A DNA stretch of 64,000 bases, taken from Mercurialis annua. Its lineage: Eukaryota > Streptophyta > Magnoliopsida > Malpighiales > Euphorbiaceae. The position numbers and the translations under genes are program-made. Below, one piece after another: positions 57,066-64,000 of the stretch. The first letter of the stretch is position 1, and each line of letters starts with the position of its first letter. The stretch is taken from the NCBI RefSeq assembly GCF_937616625.2, contig NC_065577.1:27355501-27419500 (forward strand), given 5' to 3'. The notes under the pieces were generated by a model that worked only from the letters and a program-made list of their open reading frames with translations, made no database searches and had not been told where the DNA came from.

Positions 57066-58400
57066 CTAAATCATAAGAGCAAAAACCACAGCTGCTAACT
57101 CCAGATCATGAGTAGGATAATTCACCTCATGCTTCTTCAGGTGACGAGAAGCATAGGCAATCACCTTACCATGTTGCATTAACACACAACCCAAACCGAT
57201 ACGAGAAGCATCATAATATACAGTGAACCCCTCAATGCCAGATGGCAAAGCCAACACAGGAGCTGTAGTCAAAATCCCTTTGAGCCTCTCAAAGCTCGCC
57301 TCACACTTGTTAGTCCATTCAAACTTAACACCCTTCTGTGTCAGTTTAGTCAACGGTGCAGATATTCTGGAGAAATCCGGCACGAACCGACGATTGTAGC
57401 CAGCCAACCCGACAACATTTATGATCTCAGTAACTGACCTTGGCCTCTGCCAATCCATAACCGCCTCAATCTTCTTTGGATCAACCTTGATCCCATCCTT
57501 CGACACCACGTGTCTTAAGAAAGTAACTTGGTCCAGCCAGAATTCGCACTTTGAGAACTTAACATACAGCCGATGCTCTCGCAAAGTCTGCAGTATTGTT
57601 CTCAAGTGGAAAGCATGTTCCTCCTCACTCCGAGAGTAAATCAGTATGTCATCAATAAACACAATAACGAACTGATCCAGAAAAGGCTTGAACACCCGGT
57701 TCATCATATCCATAAACGCTGCTGGTGCGTTTGTTAACCCTAAAGACATGACCAGAAACTCGAAATGCCCATAACGCGTTCTGAAAGCAGTCTTAGGCAC
57801 ATCGACGTCTCGGATACGAAGTTGATGATACCCGGATCTCAAGTCAATCTTCAAAAAAAACTTAGCACCCTCTAACTGATCGAACAAATCATCAATAAGA
57901 GGAAGAGGATACCTGTTCTTGATAGTAACTTTGTTTAGCTGTCTGTAGTCAATACACAGTCGATAAAAACCATCCTTCTTCTTGACAAACAACACAGGAG
58001 CACCCCACGGAGAAGTACTCGGCCTGATAAAACCATTATCCAGCAACTCTTGCAACTGTTCCTTCAACTCTTTTAGCTCTGCAGGAGCCATCCGATACGG
58101 AGGTATCGAAATAGGAGCTGTTCCAGGAACTACATCGATACATAACTCAATATCACGGTCAGGTGGTAATCCAGGTAACTCCTTTGGAAACACATCAGTG
58201 AACTCATTCACTATCGGAACACTATGCACATCACCACTGTCACCCTCTAAATCAGGAACCACCGCTAAGAAAGCCTGGCAACCCTTGCCCATCATACGCT
58301 TGGCCTTGATCGCCGAAATTAGATTCTTAGGTGCATCCGCCTTCTCTCCTTGGAAGGAAAAAGGGATATCACTTGGAACCCCAAACACAACCGACTTCCC
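57066..58400 (-). pseudogene. Reverse transcriptase and RNase H of element F
   Basis: Minus frame from the TGA at 58401 to the TAG at 57066. RT motifs in order are [68 protein letters not shown] and the catalytic [12 protein letters not shown] (57659-57648). The thumb and connection follow, then RNase H starts [20 protein letters not shown] and continues [15 protein letters not shown] before the stop. The catalytic FIDD is intact. The nonsense codon inside RNase H is at a TGG-to-TAG change. Confidence 0.93.
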
Positions 58401-58877
58401 TCAACAGTCGATAGAAGCAAAATGGCGTGAAAGCCAATCCATCCCTAAGATAACATCAAAAGATAACACATCAAGTACAATCAAATCAGCCCTAAGATCT
58501 CTACCATGAATAACCACAGAACAAGACGGATAAACCACGTCCACCACAACACAGTCAGACAAAGGTGTAGATACAGATAAAGGCTCTAGCAACCTAGATG
58601 GTGTCACACTCAACTTAGCAGCAAAACTCGAAGAAACAAAAGAGTGAGTTGCACCCGCATCAAACAAAACCATTGCATCTACAAAAGAAATTAGAATAAT
58701 ACCTTGCACCACGGCGTTTGATGCACGAGCATCTTGAGGAGTCAAAGCAAACACTCTAGCCTGACCCTGCCCCTGCTGCGGTGCCTGAGCAGAACCGAAA
58801 CTACCCGAACCTCTACCACTATTACCACGGCCACCAAAACCACGTCCTCTTGAACCACAGCCCCACTGACCACCAAA
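58401..58877 (-). pseudogene. Protease of element F
   Basis: Runs from the TAG at 58878 to the TGA at 58401 in the gag frame. It begins with a glycine-rich stretch, then VFALTPQDARASNAVVQG, and the aspartic protease active site as VLFDAGATHSFVS (about 58664-58626), with FDVILGMDWLSRH further on as the second conserved block. Single active-site Asp, as in other LTR-element proteases that work as dimers. Confidence 0.9.
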
Positions 58878-60090
58878 CTAAGCGCCGGGTTGAGAATACC
58901 CCGCCGAAGGAGTAAAAGCAGTTCTCTGCTGCTGAAAAGACGGCTGAGCGACACTAGCCGATGACACCTGCTGCCCAGATGTCGGACACTCTCTCGCAAA
59001 ATAACCCGGTTGGCCACAAGCATAGCAGCTACCCGGTGCTACTGTACAAACTTCAAAGTGCCTGCGCCTGCAGTTCTGACAAAAAGGAACACTGGATGCT
59101 CCACTGTTACCCTGCCCAAAACTACGGCTACCACCGCTGTAACTAGAATTGTGGGAATACGGCTGATATCCCCTCCGTTCACCCCCTTTCTTACTCTTGT
59201 ACTGGGAAGACTTGGACTGATAGCTACTGCTACCACTCTGCTGCCCACTACTCTGAGTAACACCGCCCGCCTTCTTAGTCTCAGTCATTTTCCCAAAGTG
59301 TAATAAATTTGCCTCCATCCGACGGGCACTATCCACTAGAACCGGAAATTCCTTGCTCGTCTCAGTCAGAAGGCTGATAAAATCTGAGCCTAAACCTTTC
59401 ACATACCTGTCGTTCACCCATTGCTGCTCAGTCTGCAGATCTGGGGCAAAACGACACAGCCTCACAAATTCGGTAGTGTACTCGTTCACCGACCTATCTC
59501 CCCTTTTCGAAACCAGCAATCTCTCTCTATGACCTTCAGTCACTGAAATAGGCATGTAAAAGTTCTTGAATCGAGTCACAAAATCCTCGCAAGTAATAGT
59601 AGTCATTTCAGCACGAATGGCACTACGTAACCAATCACTTGCAGAACCCTTCAAGGACATTTCCACTAACATGACAGTTTGCCTCTCAGTAGCCTGCAAT
59701 CTCTGAGCATTCCGCTCAATTTCCTCCAGAAAGTCTAGGGCATCACCGTCGCTCGAAAACTCAGTCGACTTTAACCTTGTATAAGCCAACACCAAATCTT
59801 TGTTAGTGGTTCCGCCACCACCAACTTCCACACCACCAGCCTGTGGCACCTGCTGCTGTACAATCTGTCCCAGCATAGCATACTTGTTCTGCATGGCGAT
59901 CTGTCCCGCCTGCAGTTGCACTTGATTGTTCTGGAGTGCAGTGATCCCAGGTAGAAACGTCGTGAAGTCAAATGGATCCATAGGAGCTTGTGGTACACCT
60001 GGTGCCTGAAAGCCTGTACCACCACGTCCCCTACCTCTGCCTCCAGCAGCCTGTCCTCTACCACCCCGTCCTCTGCCTACGAGTGTTCAT
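58878..60090 (-). pseudogene. gag of element F
   Basis: The main frame starts MDPFDFTTFLPGITALQNNQ at 59981 and runs 367 codons to the TAG at 58878. Upstream, the same frame encodes a glycine- and arginine-rich stretch (GRGRGGRGQAAGGRGRGRGG), usual at the N-terminus of Tekay gag, and an ATG at 60090 is offset from it by a frame change near 60075, so the original start was probably at 60090. The capsid region has FLEEIERNAQRL, VNEYTTEFVRLCRFAPDL and YVKGLGSDF. Near the C-terminus is a zinc knuckle CYACGQPGYFARECP (C-x2-C-x4-H position occupied by F-A-R, so the usual His is missing). The stop is CAG to TAG. Confidence 0.9.
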
Positions 60091-60429
60091 TCCTAAGAAT
60101 GAAACAAATGATTCTCAAAACAAAGCCCTCAACGAAACACCCAAAGTAAATTTAAATAGCTCAAAAATCAACAATTTAACCAAAGTAACAACAATAACAT
60201 TCCAAAGTAAGCATAAACTTCGCAAAGTAAACATTAGTAACACATAAGACCGACTCAAACATCCCTAAAGGTGAAGGTAGAAAGTTTTGAAAACAAATGA
60301 TGACGTTTCAAAAGACAAGACTTGAATCCTAACTCCGCAGTAGATCCTATCACACAACAGTAACACTTAACATGCCTTAAAGCGATAAACACATAACATG
60401 CAATAATTTGGCCTTAGTTCGAAACTAAA
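60091..60429 (-). other. 5' leader of element F
   Basis: About 340 bases between the PBS and gag with no coding frame and no strong hairpin of the kind found after the PBS in E and Y. Confidence 0.5.
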
Positions 60430-60442
60430 GCTCTGATACCAA
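60430..60442 (-). promoter_or_regulatory. PBS of element F (initiator Met-tRNA)
   Basis: On minus TTGGTATCAGAGC, an exact match to the iMet primer site, three bases after the LTR end TGACA. Confidence 0.9.
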
Positions 60443-60445
60443 CTT

Positions 60446-63096
60446 TGTCACGACCCAATTTCATGGATCGCGACCGGCGCTAGGGTATGGGTATGGTCGT
60501 ACCAAAACCCGTAGCAAGCCTCGCGGAAAACCTTATATTCAATATAAACCTGCAAGAAAACCAATGCTCGGGGGCAACCGAGACTTCAGCCTAAGTCTAA
60601 CAACTTATATAGCAGTTCTAATATAATTACTTGATAGCAATTCGAAACTATGAAACATGCCTCATTAATAAATAATCCAATGTAACATACCAAAGTATAA
60701 TAATATAAAAGTCGTACCACTACGACAAACCAAAATACAATAATAGAGACTACTAGTTCTACTGCAGTATAAGAAGTAAAACAGTAAACTAGTCTGATAA
60801 CATAAAAGACCTCCGAGGAATCAAAAGATCGGAGATGACCAACGCTCTCAAAATCATAAACCTGGAAAGTTTGGAAAACAACGGGGTAAGATATACTGAG
60901 ATGAGTTCATAATGCTATTTACATTTATTAAGTTTAAAACCCCTAAAACAAATCCTTTTATACTAATATATATACTTGATTATGGAAAACAGTATTGAAA
61001 TGAAATCCCAAAGTATTTAACCCAAAGTAGATGGGAACATATCCTCATCGATTCCGAAATTAGGCCAGACATTAGTCAGCCAATCCCTAAGTACTTACCG
61101 GTGCACACAGTCTCTATACAAGCCTATCGAGTAGCTCGTTTCAATCCAGATCCATAATCCTTAAAACAGTTCACAAACATTTGATATACTAAAATAATGT
61201 GCGGTATTTAATAAAGCGGTAAATAACACTATAAACTCGCAACTTGCTTGTCCACGTGAATCTTGGCAAACAGCTAACCCTGCGTAAACTCCAACGCACG
61301 AGCAGTCGACGGGTCTAAAACATTTTATAAGTCAAAATCTGAACAACCCCTAATTCTAAGAATACTAGACTCCACATAGGACTAGCATTTCACAATACAA
61401 CCAAAGATTCAAACAAGGTAATCAAAATACCACCAAGTATCCATATAACTAATTCACAAATAAGGCAAGTTAAGCTTAGGTGAGTTCTTATCTTTTAAAA
61501 CGAAACCAAGGTACTTAATTACTTAAATAGTTTTTACAAAACAATTACAGTTCCCAAAGTAGTGTGTTAGCCTTACTGCAGTATAGCTCAACACAACATG
61601 TCGGGAGACCACGTCTAACCCGACCCATCCATAAACCAAGTTTAAAACCAAAGTCTTAAATCAACCTTAATGAAATCAAATTATTTTAAATAAGATCTCA
61701 CACTGTAACTTAATAATGCCATAAACAATTAAGCTTGCTAACACTTAGCAAGCATCACCCCAAGTACATTTAAATTATATCACCTCAAATAGAATCAATA
61801 AGATTCAACATCCTTTGAATATCAATTTGATGTTAAAATAATTCAACCGAGCCCTTAATGACATATAATGCCTTGTATGTTTTATATTATTTAATTCGAG
61901 TCAATTCACATCCTAAGATAATCTAATCATTCTTTAAACAAGTTTTAAACCATCTTCTAAACAATATCCAGCCCTTTGTAATAACTTAAAACCGAGTTAA
62001 ATTTCAAAAATGTTAACCAAACTATACGCTATTCCATTTAAACGATTTCTCAAAATCACCCCATGTATTGTTTAGCATCTAATACCATATGATCCATTAC
62101 TTTGAAATTTCCAGATTTTAGTTTAATCTTAAAACATAATTTTATCTCAAAAGCATTAATCAAACGATATTAAAATCCGTTCACAAGATTTCCCCAAAAC
62201 ACCCAATATACGTTTGATGTCTAGCAACCTAAGATTAGCTTTTAAGAAATTTCCAGATTTTTAAATAAGCATCAAAAACAGTTTATAACCCAAAATCTTT
62301 AGCAATTCGATAAGTCTATCAATTGTAACATTAAAACCAAATCACCCAATGTACAATTGAAATTCAAGAGACTAATATAACATCAAGTTAAAATTTCTAG
62401 AATTTATAATTCAAAGCAATAAAGAAATACAATCAAATCACCCAAAGTATTGATTCATACAACGATCTAGCAATCTCTACACGACATAAGAAAAGGGAAT
62501 TGAACCATATACCTCTTGATTTGGTTAATGGCAATAAAACTCAGAATTCAGCCAACCAAATCAGCCTACAATCACACACATATAGGCTATAGGATTTAGA
62601 ACTCCTAGAATTGACGAACTATAGATGAAATCACAAGGGAATGATTAGGAACACTTACCAAGAATCAAAATTGAGATGAAATGATGGAGGAATGACCTAA
62701 GATGGAGCCTCAGCCGAATTAGGGTTTTTAGAGAAGTTAAAAGTGTTTAAAATCTGTTTTAGGTCGAGTTAAGGTGAGTTTAAATAGAAATCAGCGAACT
62801 GAAAAGTGCACGCGTCCCGCCCGCTACACCTATATCGCGCCCATGATACATGAATCGCGCCCGTGATTCATGCATGTCGGGCCCGCGAAATGCTACTGCC
62901 TCAGATGAAAATTTGAGATTTCGAAATTGAAATCGAAAACGTTTCAAACTCCGTGATTACTTCTAATACATCTTAAAATACATTTTAAATGGTTTGGAAC
63001 CTTCGAAACGCGAATATAAGTGGTCGAACCACTCAAACGAACCCAAGGTACCGTTTAGGCTTAACGGAACAAGTTAGAAAAATACGGGATGTTACA
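60446..63096 (-). repeat. 5' LTR of element F, complete
   Basis: 2,651 bp. On minus it starts TGTAACATCCCGTA (63096) and ends GGGTCGTGACA (60446). The U3 side carries TCGCGCCCG words (about 62810-62890), and the R/U5 side has TCAGTATATCTTACCCC, a TTTCCAGG tract, a CTCCGA...TCGGAG hairpin (60811-60816 with 60829-60834), and the conserved terminal block. Its R/U5 half closely resembles the 3' half of the 3' LTR of C. Confidence 0.9.
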
Positions 63097-64000
63097 ATAT
63101 TATACTTCTTTATTCCTCTTTGTGCAATACTCGTTTGCACTTTTATAATTATGTCTACTACTGACACCTTCATCGTCAATGTACTTTATCTCAATCTCAA
63201 TTGAGCTTACATGAGTGAATTTACTTACATCATTGTTAGGTAAAGTCAAACTCATTGTTGCACGTATCGATAAAACAGCTTTATGTTACTCACAGTATCA
63301 ATACGTACAAGTCGCAACTTATGTTCTCTCTTTTTATTCTGCATTTATAGCTTAAATAATTCATTAATATAAGCTCTTAGACTTTGTACTTCTTTTCTAT
63401 GTACTTTCCATTTAACAAGCGACTTATCTTACACTTGTACACTTATTCCATCGTAACTCGTTTCAATACGACGTTACTTTCTATATCACTTCCTTATCTT
63501 CTCATAAACCTTTACTATCTGCTGTGTCAATTCACGGGTCTACTATCTTTTTCCTTACACTTGTACACTTATTCAATCGTAACTCGTTTCAATAGGACGT
63601 TACTTTCTATATCACTTCCTTATCTTCTCATTTACCTTTACTATCTAATGTGTCCATTCACGGGTCTAAAGTCTTTTTCCTTTCAATATCACGGAGCTCT
63701 TATCTTGATATCCGAATATTTCTACTATTAACATATTGTTTATCTCAAATTGTGGCTTACTAAGAATCTTTCATTCATTCCGATGCATAAAATGCACAGA
63801 CCTTACATCTTTGATCTGATTATCGCTACATATTATTTCTTAGCCTTATACATATAGCCTCTTTGCTCGCAGCTAAGAGTCATCCCCAATGCGTTATAGC
63901 CACTACTACATATAATTAACTGACTATCAATTTCTTGTTCCATTTTCAAAACATTTCATATTAAAATAAAATATCGGTTTCACACTTTCCACTTTTGGTG
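63097..64000 (-). mobile_element. Interior-like sequence related to Y/E, with tandem duplication
   Basis: Pyrimidine-rich on +. Short stretches match the inverse of element E near 52990-53040. No domain is recognised. It contains a 126-bp tandem duplication (63428-63679). An open frame of 115 codons (63384-63731) crosses it, but its low-complexity, I/L/Y/S-rich content argues against a real gene. Confidence 0.4.
63428..63679. repeat. 126-bp tandem duplication
   Basis: Units 63428-63553 and 63554-63679 both start CTTACACTTGTACACTTATT and end at ...CTTTTT. About a dozen base differences and no indels. The unit length is a multiple of three. Confidence 0.9.

Larger units (their letters stand above)
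54789..63096 (-). mobile_element. Element F: Tekay-type chromovirus, inactive
   Basis: Minus strand: 5' LTR 60446-63096, PBS 60430-60442, gag from 60090, then protease, reverse transcriptase, RNase H, integrase and chromodomain in one frame with lesions, a purine tract at 55124-55140, and a 335-bp 3' LTR stub at 54789-55123. The order and the C-terminal chromodomain identify a Ty3/gypsy chromovirus; gag and pol motifs and LTR length fit the Tekay (Del) clade. It is inactivated by nonsense codons at 58878, 58401 and 57066 and frameshifts near 55800 and 56000. The 3' LTR stub has 19 differences from the matching 335 bases of the 5' LTR (5.7%, by hand), without indels. Confidence 0.92.

Noticed and set aside
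57982..58509. 175-codon open frame on + within element F
   Set aside because: Antisense shadow of the protease/RT region of F. The minus strand shows unmistakable RT motifs.
1..64000. Host protein-coding gene, tRNA or rRNA gene
   Set aside because: No host-like coding domain, intact long ORF outside elements, tRNA cloverleaf or rRNA similarity was recognised. The tRNA-like words are PBS sites.

Overview
The window is plant nuclear DNA made almost entirely of nested, decayed LTR retrotransposons. I found no host gene, tRNA, rRNA or CRISPR array. A plant origin rests on three things: a Tekay-type chromovirus whose pol ends in a chromodomain; a Tat-lineage Ty3/gypsy element carrying an antisense extra ORF of the plant 'putative gypsy-type transposon' family; and initiator-Met-tRNA primer binding sites next to very long (2.6-3.1 kb) LTRs. 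It looks like repeat-rich, possibly pericentromeric sequence of a flowering plant with a large genome; I cannot name the species.

Layout. 1-2529: truncated LTR ends and AT-rich sequence. 2530-18364: element C (+), LTR-PBS-noncoding interior-PPT-LTR, with one complete solo LTR nested in its 5' LTR (3845-6733, TSD AATAA), a second in its interior (9619-12452, TSD GATTT), and a 322-bp foldback element in its 3' LTR (16757-17078). Its two LTRs are not a matched pair. 18365-22091: an LTR fragment, then element Y (-) with noncoding interior, PBS and a roughly 3.1-kb LTR that resumes at 29170-30834. 22092-38176: two tandem copies (7.1 and 9.0 kb) of a segment holding the end of the Y LTR plus most of a Tat-lineage element (copies A and B; gag-pol on -, antisense ORF on +). 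Copy B continues to about 44380 and is split by a further LTR element, H (39002-43194). 44381-54788: AT-rich spacer, LTR fragments, element D (-) and element E (+), both noncoding or degenerate. 54789-63096: Tekay element F (-), with recognisable gag, protease, RT, RNase H, integrase and chromodomain, broken by three nonsense codons and at least two frameshifts, and with its 3' LTR reduced to 335 bp. 63097-64000: pyrimidine-rich sequence like the interior of Y/E with a 126-bp tandem duplication.

No element is autonomous as read. The most interesting signals are: (1) the antisense gene inside the Tat element, which has its own G-box, TATA box and likely introns; (2) the tandem duplication of an already dead element, after which each copy lost different parts; (3) a 29-nt motif kept in four otherwise diverged noncoding interiors, and a hairpin shortly after the PBS in two of them; (4) a shared module order in the long LTRs. 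All similarities were read by eye; percentages are hand counts over stated intervals.
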